Of a DNA stretch of 43,186 nt, positions 1-7,850 are shown in pieces. Numbering within the stretch: position 1 is the first letter of the stretch; the number at the start of each line of letters is the position of its first letter. The DNA is from Alcaligenaceae bacterium (lineage in GTDB: Bacteria; Pseudomonadota; Gammaproteobacteria; Burkholderiales; Burkholderiaceae_B), in assembly GCA_029265795.1 (NCBI GenBank), contig JAJUGV010000015.1:1-43186 (forward strand), in the 5' to 3' direction. A model generated the notes under the pieces. That model worked only from the letters and a program-made list of their open reading frames with translations, did no database searches and had not been told where the DNA came from. The position numbers and the translations under genes are program-made.

Positions 1-76
1 CCGAACAGGACCGTGAAACGCCTTTGCGCCGATGATAGTGGACGGACGTCTGTGAAAGTAGGTCATCGTCAGGCAC
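1..76 (+). rRNA. rrf: 5S ribosomal RNA, 3' part
   Basis: The first 76 bases match the 3' two thirds of a betaproteobacterial 5S rRNA. Visible landmarks are CCGAAC...GTGAAACGCC, GCGCCGATGATAGTG and the closing GTGAAAGTAGGTCATCGTCA followed by GGC. The 5' part lies outside the window, so the window opens at the end of an rRNA operon. The exact 3' end is inferred from the family and may be off by one or two bases. Confidence 0.93.
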
Positions 77-85
77 TTATTCCTC

Positions 86-118
86 AACACCCCACCAAGT
101 TCGCTTGTGTGGGGTGTT
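86..118 (+). terminator. rRNA operon terminator hairpin
   Basis: A long hairpin: AACACCCCAC pairs with GTGGGGTGTT, extended by CAAG/CTTG, with one bulged T, around a TTCG tetraloop. It begins about ten bases after the 5S 3' end. The downstream T run is short (GTCATTTG), but stem strength and position support an rrn terminator. Confidence 0.85.
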
Positions 119-138
119 GTCATTTGGGCGCGCAAAAC

Positions 139-166
139 GTGACCCGCCCAGCAGTTCGGCTAAAAT
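139..166 (+). promoter_or_regulatory. Candidate promoter for the membrane protein gene at 237
   Basis: GTGACC (139-144) and TAAAAT (161-166) are separated by 16 bases, a fair sigma70 match. The predicted transcript would start near 173 and give a leader of about 64 bases. The call rests only on the match and the position after the rRNA terminator. Confidence 0.4.
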
Positions 167-236
167 GGGGCTTTCGCAAGTGGTCAAAGTGTTGCCGATT
201 CGCTTGCCGGAGTGCTTCATTCGGAGATCCCCCTTT

Positions 237-605
237 ATGTCGCAAGTTTTCCCGCAACCCGAGCCCGATAGCGGTCTTACCTTACGCAGGCTTACGCATC
301 TGATTTACGGGCTGTTTGCGCTCGGGCTGATCAGTGCAGGGTTTTTTGGCGTGGCTACCATCGCCGCCGTGGTGCTCGCGTATCTCAAGCGCTCTGACGC
401 CGCCGGAACGGTATATGCGACCCATATTGACTGGGTGCTGAAGACTTTCTGGTGGGGTCTGCTTTGGTTTGCGCTTAGCGCATTGGCCACCTTTATCTTT
501 ATAGGGTGGCTGACAGGTTTGATCGCGCTCGTCTGGGTGGTGTATCGAATCGCCAAGGGCTGGCTGGCGCTGTTTTCCGGAAACACTCCAAGTACAGTGT
601 TTTAA
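237..605 (+). CDS. Small DUF4870-like integral membrane protein
   Basis: A 122-residue protein with three hydrophobic segments at about residues 22-50, 70-91 and 92-107. The motif TVYATHIDWVLKTFWW at 58-73 resembles the conserved H-W...TFWW stretch of small proteobacterial membrane proteins in the DUF4870 group. No enzymatic motif is visible and the function is unknown. The reading frame is open further upstream, but the ATG at 237 is preferred: it has GGAG at 222-225 upstream, and the upstream extension is not protein-like and would run into the rRNA terminator. It is a single-gene unit between the rRNA terminator and the hairpin at 708-742. Confidence 0.75.
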   Translation: MSQVFPQPEPDSGLTLRRLTHLIYGLFALGLISAGFFGVATIAAVVLAYLKRSDAAGTVYATHIDWVLKTFWWGLLWFALSALATFIFIGWLTGLIALVWVVYRIAKGWLALFSGNTPSTVF

Positions 606-707
606 GCCGTCACAGTGGGTTCGACCCTATAACGCACCGACGGGAACAAGTGAATGCTGCGTAGCGCACGGCCCGTCTAGCGGCCGGCCTGACATGCAAC
701 GAACAAG

Positions 708-742
708 AAAAACGCTGGCTTTTACGAGCCAGCGTTTTTCTT
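708..742. terminator. Bidirectional intrinsic terminator
   Basis: AAAAACGCTGGCT pairs with AGCCAGCGTTTTT across a six-base loop. The flanking A and T runs mean that either strand has a GC stem followed by a U tract. It sits between two convergent genes, the membrane protein gene ending at 605 and the SWIB gene ending at 783, and can serve both. Confidence 0.9.
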
Positions 743-782
743 TTGAGCACCCGAGTGGTTGGTGCCCGGTGGTCGGGAAGGA

Positions 783-1055
783 TTACTTCAAGTGAGCGCT
801 TACCAGCTTGGTAAGTTCAAACATGGACACCTGATCTTTACCAAAGAGCGGGCGCAGTTTGTCGTCCGCGTTGATATTGCGGCGGTTGGCAGGATCTTGC
901 AGGTCGTGCTTCTTGATGTAGTCCCAGATCTTCTTGGTGACCTCAGTGCGAGGAACGGGCTCGGAACCGATCACGGCAGCAAGCGTGGCGCTCGGGGTAA
1001 GGGGTTTCATGAACGCTGCGTTGGGCTTGCGAGCGGTTTTTTGCGACGTTGCCAT
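783..1055 (-). CDS. SWIB/MDM2 domain protein
   Basis: A 90-residue protein made almost entirely of one SWIB (BAF60b) domain, about residues 16-88, after a basic tail (MATSQKTARKPNAAFMKP). Typical features are LAAVIGSEPVPRTEVTKKIW, YIKKHDLQDPANRRNI and the C-terminal FGKDQVSMFELTKLVSAHL. In eukaryotes the fold occurs in SWI/SNF subunits and MDM2. Stand-alone bacterial versions are known in chlamydiae and many proteobacteria, with no settled role; nucleoid or DNA-topology association is suggested by the basic tail but not shown here. The start at 1055 is chosen because AGGAG lies about nine bases upstream; the open frame upstream of it is not conserved-looking. It is divergent from the M20 gene at 1252. 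Confidence 0.88.
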   Translation of the reverse strand: MATSQKTARKPNAAFMKPLTPSATLAAVIGSEPVPRTEVTKKIWDYIKKHDLQDPANRRNINADDKLRPLFGKDQVSMFELTKLVSAHLK

Positions 1056-1251
1056 AGAACTGGGCTCCTGACTGTATTTGTTGAATAAAAGTACCTTGGC
1101 TGTGCAGCATAACTTGAGAGAAATCTCCGCACCAGCGCTCTGTGTGCATTGTGCCACGGGGTAGACCCTGAGCGCTGCTTAATGTGCCGCTGCGCTATGT
1201 TAATGTACCGGTTCGCCTCTTACCTATAGATTGTGCAGGGATTTCACGAGA

Positions 1252-2460
1252 ATGTCGTATCAACATGTACTACGCGCCATCAACATGTTCCACGACGAGC
1301 TCGTTGCTATACGGCGGGACATTCACGCTCACCCGGAACTAGGGTTTAAAGAAGCGCGCACTTCTGCACTGGTGGCGCGGCAACTACAGGCATTGGGTTA
1401 CGAAGTTCATACCGGCATCGGGCGAACCGGAGTTGTAGGGGTGCTGCACGGCAAAGCCACAGACAGCGGCCTGTCTATAGGTCTTCGAGCCGATATGGAC
1501 GCACTGCCTATACATGAAGTCAGCGATGTTCCATACCGCTCGAAGCATGATGGCGTCATGCACGCGTGCGGGCATGACGGTCACACTACGGTGCTTTTGG
1601 GCGCAGCGCGTTATCTTGCCGAGACTCGCAATTTTAACGGCCGGGTGGTGCTGATTTTTCAGCCCGCCGAGGAAGGGTTGGGCGGCGCCCAAGCAATGCT
1701 CGATGATGGTTTATTCGATCGCTTCCACTGTGATGCGATTTACGCACTGCATAATTGGCCCGGCCTTCCGCCTGGAGTCATTGGTGTGAATCCCGGGCCG
1801 ATGATGGCTGCCGCGGATTCGTTCGAGATTTCGATCGAAGGTCGCGGTGGGCATGGCGCGCACCCCTATCAAACCAATGACCCGGTGGTGATTGCCGCGC
1901 AGCTGATCAGCGCCCTGCAGACGATCGTCTCCAGAAACATCCCGGCTCCAGATGCCGCCGTACTGACGATAGCCGCAGTCAATGCCGGCAGCCTTGACGC
2001 TATGAATGTAATTCCGCACAAGGCGACCATGGTTGGAACGGTCAGGACCTTCAGCCCAGTGGTTCAGGATCAAATCATCACGCGTATGCAAGAGGTTATC
2101 GACGGCGTGGCGGCCGCCTTCCGCGCAGACATCGAACTCAAGTATCAGCGCATGTTTCCAGCGACGATCAACACACCACATCATGCGGAGCTCGTCGCGG
2201 ATGTAGCCAAGGAGTTATTCGGAGAAGACCGGGTCGTTGACAACCTGGTGCCGTCCATGGGCTCGGAAGATTTCTCTTTCATGCTGCAACAGCGCCCGGG
2301 CGCCTATTTCAGATTGGGCCAGGGCGGGGCCGAATCCGGCTGCGTGCTGCATAATGCAGCTTTTGATTTCAACGACGCTGTGATTCCCGACGGTTGCGCC
2401 ATGTTTGTGCGGCTCGTTGAGCGCAGCATGCCGCTGGCAGGCGGCCAGAGCCAAGAGTAA
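1252..2460 (+). CDS. M20D family amidohydrolase (hippurate or N-acyl-amino acid hydrolase type)
   Basis: A 402-residue cytoplasmic metallopeptidase-family amidohydrolase. Signature elements are RRDIHAHPELGF (21-32), RADMDALP (79-86), the metal/catalytic motif HACGHDGHT (104-112), the catalytic glutamate pair in PAEEG (138-142) and ALHNWPG (165-171), followed by the dimerisation domain (about 185-300) with GRGGHGAHP. Relatives cleave hippurate, N-acetyl or indole-acyl amino acids; the true substrate cannot be read from sequence. The ATG at 1252 follows a purine-rich stretch; a TTG seven codons upstream is less likely. The stop codon is six bases before pyrC, so the two are probably co-transcribed. 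A paralogue lies at 30756-31958. Confidence 0.9.
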   Translation: MSYQHVLRAINMFHDELVAIRRDIHAHPELGFKEARTSALVARQLQALGYEVHTGIGRTGVVGVLHGKATDSGLSIGLRADMDALPIHEVSDVPYRSKHDGVMHACGHDGHTTVLLGAARYLAETRNFNGRVVLIFQPAEEGLGGAQAMLDDGLFDRFHCDAIYALHNWPGLPPGVIGVNPGPMMAAADSFEISIEGRGGHGAHPYQTNDPVVIAAQLISALQTIVSRNIPAPDAAVLTIAAVNAGSLDAMNVIPHKATMVGTVRTFSPVVQDQIITRMQEVIDGVAAAFRADIELKYQRMFPATINTPHHAELVADVAKELFGEDRVVDNLVPSMGSEDFSFMLQQRPGAYFRLGQGGAESGCVLHNAAFDFNDAVIPDGCAMFVRLVERSMPLAGGQSQE

Positions 2461-2466
2461 AGCAAT

Positions 2467-3531
2467 ATGTCCGATGCAACACCCCAGACCCTAACCATCA
2501 CCAGGCCGGATGACTGGCATGTGCACCTGCGAGATGGCGCGACGCTCGCCGCCGTCATCGCCGACACAGCCCGACAATTTCAACGTGCCATCATCATGCC
2601 CAACCTGCAGCCGCCGGTCACCACTGGTGAGCAAGCGTTGGAATACCGGGAGCGGATTCTGGATGCAGTATCGGCCGCGGGCTTGCCGGATGATGCCTTC
2701 ACTCCGTTGATGACGCTTTATCTCACGGACAACACGTCAGCAGACGAAATTCGTACGTCGCATGCTACGGGTGTAATTCACGCAGTGAAGCTTTATCCCG
2801 CCGGCGCCACAACGAATTCCGATGCCGGCGTGACAGATCTGTTGCGCCACTGTTCCGACGTACTGGAAACCATGCAGGACATCGGCATGCCGCTGCTGGT
2901 ACATGGCGAAGTCACCGATCCGGAAGTGGACATATTCGATCGTGAGGCAGTCTTCATTGAAAGGGTGATGATTCCTTTGCGCCGGCGTTTTCCTGCGCTC
3001 AAGGTGGTATTCGAGCACCTGACCACCAAGGAAGGGGTGGACTACGTGAAGCAGGCCGAGGGCCCGGTAGCAGCCACCATTACCGCCCATCACTTGTTGT
3101 ACAACCGTAATGCTATTTTTCAGGGTGGCTTGCGGCCGCATTGGTATTGCTTACCCGTCCTGAAGCGCGAGGTACATAGGCAGGCGTTGCTTGATGCCGC
3201 TACCAGCGGGTCAGATCGTTTTTTCTTGGGTACTGATAGCGCGCCCCATCCGCGGGGCCTCAAAGAGCACGCTTGTGGCTGTGCCGGCTGCTACACCGCC
3301 TTGCATGCCATGGAGCTGTATGCCACCGCATTCGACAAGGCGGGACGTCTGGACCGTCTGGAGGCCTTTGCCAGCTTGAACGGCCCCGCCTTTTATGGGC
3401 TGCCGGTGAATAGCGGCACCCTCACGTTAGAGCGCTGCCCATTCCCGATTCCAGCTGTCTTGCCTATGGGCGATGCTGAGGTAGTACCGCTTGCTGCGGG
3501 CGAAACACTGGGCTGGGCGCTTAAGGCCTGA
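2467..3531 (+). CDS. pyrC: Dihydroorotase
   Basis: A 354-residue zinc amidohydrolase that closes N-carbamoyl-aspartate to dihydroorotate in pyrimidine synthesis. It is the short, E. coli PyrC-like class. The first metal motif WHVHLRDG has H18 and H20. The lysine expected to be carboxylated is K108 in [15 protein letters not shown], further zinc ligands lie in LLVHGE and VFEHLT, and the catalytic aspartate is D257 in GTDSAPH. Length agrees with the E. coli enzyme (348). It starts six bases after the stop of the M20 gene, with AAGAG upstream. Its stop is only two bases from the end of uup on the other strand, leaving no room for a separate terminator. Confidence 0.97.
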   Translation: MSDATPQTLTITRPDDWHVHLRDGATLAAVIADTARQFQRAIIMPNLQPPVTTGEQALEYRERILDAVSAAGLPDDAFTPLMTLYLTDNTSADEIRTSHATGVIHAVKLYPAGATTNSDAGVTDLLRHCSDVLETMQDIGMPLLVHGEVTDPEVDIFDREAVFIERVMIPLRRRFPALKVVFEHLTTKEGVDYVKQAEGPVAATITAHHLLYNRNAIFQGGLRPHWYCLPVLKREVHRQALLDAATSGSDRFFLGTDSAPHPRGLKEHACGCAGCYTALHAMELYATAFDKAGRLDRLEAFASLNGPAFYGLPVNSGTLTLERCPFPIPAVLPMGDAEVVPLAAGETLGWALKA

Positions 3532-3533
3532 GC

Positions 3534-5345
3534 TCAGCTTTCGGCGCGCTTCGCTTCCAGCGTTTCCCAGCGATTGAACAGTTCTTCGAGCTGTTGTTCC
3601 AGCGCGGCCAGCTCTTCGTGGATCTGGCCGGCCCGCTCAGGATTTTCCTGATAAAGCTGCGGGTTCGACATTTCCGCCGTCAGCGCTTCCTGCTTTGCTT
3701 CCACTTCGGCGATCTTCTCGGGCAGAGCTTCCAACTCTTTGGCTTCCCAGTTGCTGAGCCGGTTGCTGCGCGCAGCGCGAGGCCGGGCTGCAGCGGGCTT
3801 TTCCTGGGGTGCCGGTTCGGGCGCAGAGCGGGACGGTGTGCTGGGCGACGGTTCGGGCCGTTGAGCGAGCCAGTCTTCATAGCCACCAACATATTCACCC
3901 CATTTCCCGTGCCCTTCGGCAACCAGCGTTTGGGTGACGACGTTGTCCAGAAAGGCCCGGTCGTGGCTGACCAGCAGAACCGTCCCTTGATAATCCTGCA
4001 GTAGCTCTTCCAATAGTTCCAGCGTTTCGATATCCAGGTCGTTGGTGGGTTCGTCGAGCACTAGAACATTGGTGGGTCTGGCGAACATGCGCGCCAGCGC
4101 GAGCCGCGCCCGCTCGCCGCCGGACAGGCTGGAAACAGGCGACTGAGAGCGAGCCGGTGAAAAGAGGAAGTCTTCAAGGTAGCTCATGACGTGCTTGCGC
4201 TGATCGCCAATTTCCACCCATTCGCTGCCAGGGTTGATGGTTTCTGCCAAGGTCGCTGTTTCATCGAGATGTGAGCGCATCTGATCAAAATAGCCGACGT
4301 TGAGGTTGGTACCATGGCGCACGGTTCCTGAAGTGGGTTTCAGTTCCCCGAGGATGATACGCAGCAGTGTGGTCTTGCCGGCGCCATTAGGACCGATCAG
4401 GCCGATTCGATCGCCTCGCATGATGCTGGTGGTCAGGTCACGGACGATGACCCGCTCACCATATTGGTGGGTGACATTGTTGAGTTCCGCGACCAGTTTT
4501 CCGGAGCGGGCGCCTTCTGCAACCGCCATACGGACATTGCCGGCGCGTTCTCGTCGTGCGGCCCGTTCACGGCGAAGTTGTTCCAGGCGTCGCACACGCC
4601 CCTCGTTACGCGTACGACGCGCTTCGATACCCTTGCGTATCCACACTTCTTCCTGCGCTAGAAACTTGTCGAAGCGCGCCTGTTGCTGCTGTTCGGCCTC
4701 CAGCATCTCGGCCTTGCGTGCCTGCCACTGCGAAAAGTTCCCAGGAAAGCTATAGAGTTTGCCTCGATCGAGCTCTACGATGCTTGTGGCAACCTCGTCC
4801 AGAAAACGGCGGTCGTGGGTAATAACGACGAGGCTGCAACGCGATTCAATGAGCTTGGCCTGCAGCCAGAGAATGCCATCGAAGTCGAGATGGTTGGTGG
4901 GCTCGTCAAGCAGCAGCAGATCGGGAGCGTCAGCCAGAGCGCGAGCCAGCGCAACGCGTTTTCGGGTACCACCGGAAAGGCCGGCGATACGAGCATCGGC
5001 TTGCAGGCCGAGCTCGTCAATCAATGAGCCGGCAATGGATGGGCGCTGCCAGTCTTCGCGCTCGATATAGTTGCCGCAAAGCAGCTCCATGACGGTGGCG
5101 TCTTCATCCAACACCGGTTCTTGTTCAACCGTCGCCACTGTGAGGCCGCTCATGCGCTTAACTTCACCATCATCGGGCTCTAGGCGGCCGTCCAGCACTT
5201 TCAGCAAAGAGGACTTGCCGGCACCGTTGCGGCCGATCAAGCCGATGCGGTCGCCCTGAAGAATGCTGAAATCCGAGCCGTCCAGCAAGGCGTGGTGTCC
5301 GAAAGCAAGGTGAACATTAGTGAGCGTGATGAGGGATACGGTCAT
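3534..5345 (-). CDS. uup: ABC-F ATPase Uup
   Basis: A 603-residue soluble protein with two ABC ATPase domains and no membrane segment. Domain 1 has Walker A GRNGAGKSS (from residue 38), signature LSGGTRKRVALARAL and Walker B LLLLDEPTNHLD. The inter-domain arm contains LAQEEVWIRKGIEARRTRNE, very close to E. coli Uup. Domain 2 has GPNGAGKTT, LSGGERARLALARMF and VLVLDEPTNDLDIETLELL. The C-terminal 100 residues form a charged coiled coil (NRLSNWEAKELEALPEKIAE and beyond), the DNA-binding tail typical of Uup. Uup is linked to ribosome function and to limiting precise excision of transposons. The frame stays open upstream to 5657, but that part is antisense to rnpB and is not protein-like, so the ATG at 5345 (MTVSLITL) is used. 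Confidence 0.95.
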   Translation of the reverse strand: MTVSLITLTNVHLAFGHHALLDGSDFSILQGDRIGLIGRNGAGKSSLLKVLDGRLEPDDGEVKRMSGLTVATVEQEPVLDEDATVMELLCGNYIEREDWQRPSIAGSLIDELGLQADARIAGLSGGTRKRVALARALADAPDLLLLDEPTNHLDFDGILWLQAKLIESRCSLVVITHDRRFLDEVATSIVELDRGKLYSFPGNFSQWQARKAEMLEAEQQQQARFDKFLAQEEVWIRKGIEARRTRNEGRVRRLEQLRRERAARRERAGNVRMAVAEGARSGKLVAELNNVTHQYGERVIVRDLTTSIMRGDRIGLIGPNGAGKTTLLRIILGELKPTSGTVRHGTNLNVGYFDQMRSHLDETATLAETINPGSEWVEIGDQRKHVMSYLEDFLFSPARSQSPVSSLSGGERARLALARMFARPTNVLVLDEPTNDLDIETLELLEELLQDYQGTVLLVSHDRAFLDNVVTQTLVAEGHGKWGEYVGGYEDWLAQRPEPSPSTPSRSAPEPAPQEKPAAARPRAARSNRLSNWEAKELEALPEKIAEVEAKQEALTAEMSNPQLYQENPERAGQIHEELAALEQQLEELFNRWETLEAKRAES

Positions 5346-5426
5346 TGTGCAGATAAAACGAAAATTGGATTCCTGTGCAGAAGAATTGGACAGGGATAGT
5401 CTATTGTCGCAGGTTACAATGGCACG

Positions 5427-5830
5427 GTGGGGCGAGTCGGGCAATCGCGGTGCGCAAGTATCGAGGAAGGTCCGGACTCCATAGGGCAGGGTAGCGGCTA
5501 ACAGCCGTCCGGCGTCGCGGTACGCACGTACCGTCAAGCCGAGGAATAGGGCCACAGAGACGAGTCTGCGGCGGGGGCTCTTCGGGGCACTGGTACGGCT
5601 ATCTCCGTACTGCATGGGGGCAAGTCTCCCATGACGCTGTAGGGTGAAACGCGGCAACCTCTACCCGGAGCAACATCAAATAGGCATGCGCCGGCCCTTC
5701 GGGGCCGACAGGGCGGCCCGTCCGAGCATGCGGGTAGATGGCTAGAGCGTGTCAGTAATGGCGCGCCCAGATGAATGATTGCCCGCCGGCCATCCGGCGT
5801 ACAGAATCCGGCCTATAGACTCGCCTCACT
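5427..5830 (+). ncRNA. rnpB: RNase P RNA, bacterial class A
   Basis: This is the catalytic RNA of RNase P, which matures tRNA 5' ends. Conserved blocks are GAGGAAGGTCCGGACTCCAT followed by AGGGCAGGGT near 5461-5492, GGGTGAAACGCGG near 5641, CCCGGAGCAACATCAAATAG near 5664-5683, GCGCCCAGATGAATGATTG near 5762-5780 and ACAGAATCCGGCCTAT near 5801-5816. The ends are placed by helix P1: GTGGGGCGAGTC (5427-5438) pairs with GACTCGCCTCAC with one G-U. A -10-like TACAAT (5415-5420) lies seven bases before the predicted first base; no good -35 is visible at standard spacing. The length of about 404 fits class A RNAs. It is divergent from uup and tandem with the dcw cluster. Confidence 0.95.
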
Positions 5831-5862
5831 TTTCCTCTCGATTCTTGACAATTCATGTCCCT

Positions 5863-5884
5863 ATCTAAAGCACTTCCTTTAGAT
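5863..5884. other. AT-rich hairpin after rnpB
   Basis: ATCTAAAG and CTTTAGAT form a perfect 8-bp stem around a six-base loop in the AT-rich spacer between rnpB and mraZ. There is no clear T run on either side. It may help end or protect the rnpB transcript; the role is inferred from position only. A second small hairpin, GCATA/TATGC, lies at 5927-5940. Confidence 0.4.
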
Positions 5885-5984
5885 CCATCTCCAATCCCTT
5901 GATTTACAAATGATTTTTGTCGCGTTGCATATCATTATGCGGCGCTAAGTGCTTGTTGTCATTGAAAAAAATCACTACCGACGC

Positions 5985-6013
5985 TTGACCGAGTACACGG
6001 CTTACCGTAGAGT
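5985..6013 (+). promoter_or_regulatory. dcw cluster promoter upstream of mraZ
   Basis: TTGACC (5985-5990) and TAGAGT (6008-6013) are spaced by exactly 17 bases, a good sigma70 match. The predicted start near 6020 would give a leader of about 35 bases. Its position corresponds to the E. coli mra promoter, which drives the first genes of the cluster. The MraZ repeats begin at the last base of the -10 element. Confidence 0.7.
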
Positions 6014-6047
6014 GGGAGAAAGTAGGAAAATGTGCACGAAAGTGGGG
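6013..6047 (+). promoter_or_regulatory. MraZ operator: four repeats with 10-bp period
   Basis: TGGGA (6013-6017), TAGGA (6023-6027), TGCAC (6033-6037) and TGGGG (6043-6047) start exactly ten bases apart, with spacers GAAAG, AAATG and GAAAG. This fits the TGGGN boxes with 5-bp spacers described for MraZ; two boxes are consensus and two are degenerate. The array covers the predicted transcription start, and its last box is also the ribosome binding site of mraZ. MraZ is therefore expected to bind here and repress its own cluster. Confidence 0.7.
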
Positions 6048-6055
6048 ATATCATC

Positions 6056-6484
6056 TTGTTCCAAGGCAGTAGCGCTCTCTCGCTCGATGCTAAGGGTCGG
6101 CTCACCGTACCGACTCGGCATCGTGACGCGCTTACTACCCAGTGTGAAGGTCAGTTAACCGTCACGCGCCACCCAGATGGATGCCTCTTGATCTATCCCC
6201 GCCCAGTTTGGGAAATCAAGCGCGAAGAGGTTGCCCGCCTTCCTGCGGGTGCGCGTGTGTTGCAGCGACTCATGTTGGGAAATGCTCAAGACGTCGATAT
6301 CGACGGAGCAGGGCGCATCTTGATTGCGCCTGAACTTCGCAGTGCTGCCGGCCTCAGCAAGGAAGTGATGCTGCTGGGTATGGGCGGTCACTTTGAGCTT
6401 TGGGATGCCGTCACCCTGCAGCGCCGGGAAGCAGAGGACCTTGCCAAGGGCATGGCGGATATCCTTGATAACTTTTCTTTCTGA
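6056..6484 (+). CDS. mraZ: Transcriptional regulator MraZ
   Basis: A 142-residue AbrB-fold DNA-binding protein that forms rings and regulates the dcw cluster. Two copies of the DxxxR-type motif are visible: [18 protein letters not shown] near the N terminus and [19 protein letters not shown] in the second half. The start is placed at the TTG at 6056, giving [15 protein letters not shown], because the family begins with this sequence and GTGGGG ends eight bases upstream. A GTG in the same frame at 6032 would add eight non-conserved residues and overlap the operator. It is the first gene of the cluster, nine bases before rsmH. Confidence 0.93.
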   Translation: MFQGSSALSLDAKGRLTVPTRHRDALTTQCEGQLTVTRHPDGCLLIYPRPVWEIKREEVARLPAGARVLQRLMLGNAQDVDIDGAGRILIAPELRSAAGLSKEVMLLGMGGHFELWDAVTLQRREAEDLAKGMADILDNFSF

Positions 6485-6492
6485 ACGGTCTT

Positions 6493-7563
6493 ATGGAATT
6501 CGTGCACCGTACCGTGCTGTTGGAGCCCGCAGTGGACGCCTTGCTGAACGCCCCGTTCGGCAAGCGGCGCGGCGGTTCCGCTCAGAAAGCAAACGGTGCA
6601 CCGCCGCTTGACGGCATTTATGTCGATGGCACCTTTGGAAGAGGCGGTCATAGCCGCCTTCTGCTAGAGCGGCTGTCGCCTGACGCCACGCTTGTGGTTT
6701 TCGACAAAGACCCCCAGGCCATAGAAGCCGCCCATGCGCTCCGTGAAAACGACGCGCGTGTTCGCGTTGTCCACGGTGCCTTCGGAGACATGCCGGCCCA
6801 TTTGAATGAAATGGGCATTGAGCATGTGAACGGCGTGCTGCTGGATCTGGGTGTGTCTTCCCCTCAACTTGACGATGCGACGCGGGGTTTCTCCTTCATG
6901 CGTGAGGGCCCGCTCGACATGCGTATGGACACCAGCAGCGGTATCACCGCTGCGCAATGGCTGGCCGATGCCAGTCTTGAAGAAATTAAGGAGGTCATAG
7001 CAAATTATGGCGAAGAACGGTTTGCTTTCCAGATTGCAAAGGCGATTGTTTCTGGCCGCGAATCCCGGCCGTTACGCACAACGCTCGACCTCGCCGAGCT
7101 CGTCGCCGGCGCCGTCCGCACTCGCGAGAAAGGCCAGCATCCGGCCACACGCAGCTTTCAAGCTATACGGATTCACATCAACCAGGAACTCCAGGAACTC
7201 GCTCGCGCCCTCGCGGCAACTCTAACAGTCCTGGCGCCCGGCGGGCGGCTCGCCATCATCAGCTTTCATTCCCTGGAAGACCGGATGGTGAAGCAATGTA
7301 TCGCTGCCGCAGCCCGGCCGGGCGCTGCGCTGGCACGGCTGCCCATTCCCGAGGCGCAGATGCCGCCACCGGTTCTGATCTCATTGGGCAAGGTCGTGCC
7401 CGATGAGCAAGAAATCGCAGACAATCCCAGGGCCCGCTCCGCGGTGATGCGGGTCGCCGAGCGGACATCGGCACCGTTGCCTGCCGACCAAGGTGCATCG
7501 TTCGTCAAGGCAATGCGGTTGGTTCCGCTTGGTGGGCGACGTTCAGGCGGAGGGCGGCGCTGA
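6493..7563 (+). CDS. rsmH: 16S rRNA m4C1402 methyltransferase RsmH
   Basis: A 356-residue SAM-dependent enzyme that N4-methylates C1402 of 16S rRNA in the ribosomal P site. Recognisable stretches are [14 protein letters not shown] (5-18), the SAM-binding [47 protein letters not shown] and [19 protein letters not shown]. An insertion of about 20 residues after VDALL (positions 19-38, rich in Gly, Lys and Arg) separates the first strand from YVDGTF; E. coli RsmH has only a few residues here. A weak purine stretch precedes the ATG. The stop overlaps the ftsL start by one base. Confidence 0.96.
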   Translation: MEFVHRTVLLEPAVDALLNAPFGKRRGGSAQKANGAPPLDGIYVDGTFGRGGHSRLLLERLSPDATLVVFDKDPQAIEAAHALRENDARVRVVHGAFGDMPAHLNEMGIEHVNGVLLDLGVSSPQLDDATRGFSFMREGPLDMRMDTSSGITAAQWLADASLEEIKEVIANYGEERFAFQIAKAIVSGRESRPLRTTLDLAELVAGAVRTREKGQHPATRSFQAIRIHINQELQELARALAATLTVLAPGGRLAIISFHSLEDRMVKQCIAAAARPGAALARLPIPEAQMPPPVLISLGKVVPDEQEIADNPRARSAVMRVAERTSAPLPADQGASFVKAMRLVPLGGRRSGGGRR

Positions 7564-7850
7564 TGGCTAGACTTTGCATTGTGCTGGCTGCGGCACTCAT
7601 GCTTTCGGCCATTTCCCTGGTAACGGCGCGCCATCAGTCGCGCCAATTATTCGTGGCAGTAGAGCGGGCGGAAGACCGCAGCCGCGAGCTGGACATCGAA
7701 TGGCGCCGGCTGCAGCTCGAACGCGCCGAGTTGGCCCGAAACGCCCGCATCGATCACGTAGCCCGCAATGAGCTGGGTATGGTGATCGCGACGCCCGATC
7801 GCAGCATCTATCTGGATCGCCCTTCGGGGCAAAATGGGGGCCGGCAATGA
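7563..7850 (+). CDS. ftsL: Cell division protein FtsL
   Basis: A 95-residue bitopic protein with a hydrophobic N-terminal segment at about residues 4-22 and a periplasmic coiled coil (from about 28 to 68) rich in Arg, Glu and Leu. It ends with the family-like ARNELGMVIATPDRSIYL. FtsL joins FtsB and FtsQ at the septum and activates FtsW-FtsI. Identification rests on size, topology and its invariant place between rsmH and ftsI. It overlaps rsmH by one base (TGATG) and ftsI by four (ATGA), implying translational coupling. Confidence 0.92.
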   Translation: MARLCIVLAAALMLSAISLVTARHQSRQLFVAVERAEDRSRELDIEWRRLQLERAELARNARIDHVARNELGMVIATPDRSIYLDRPSGQNGGRQ

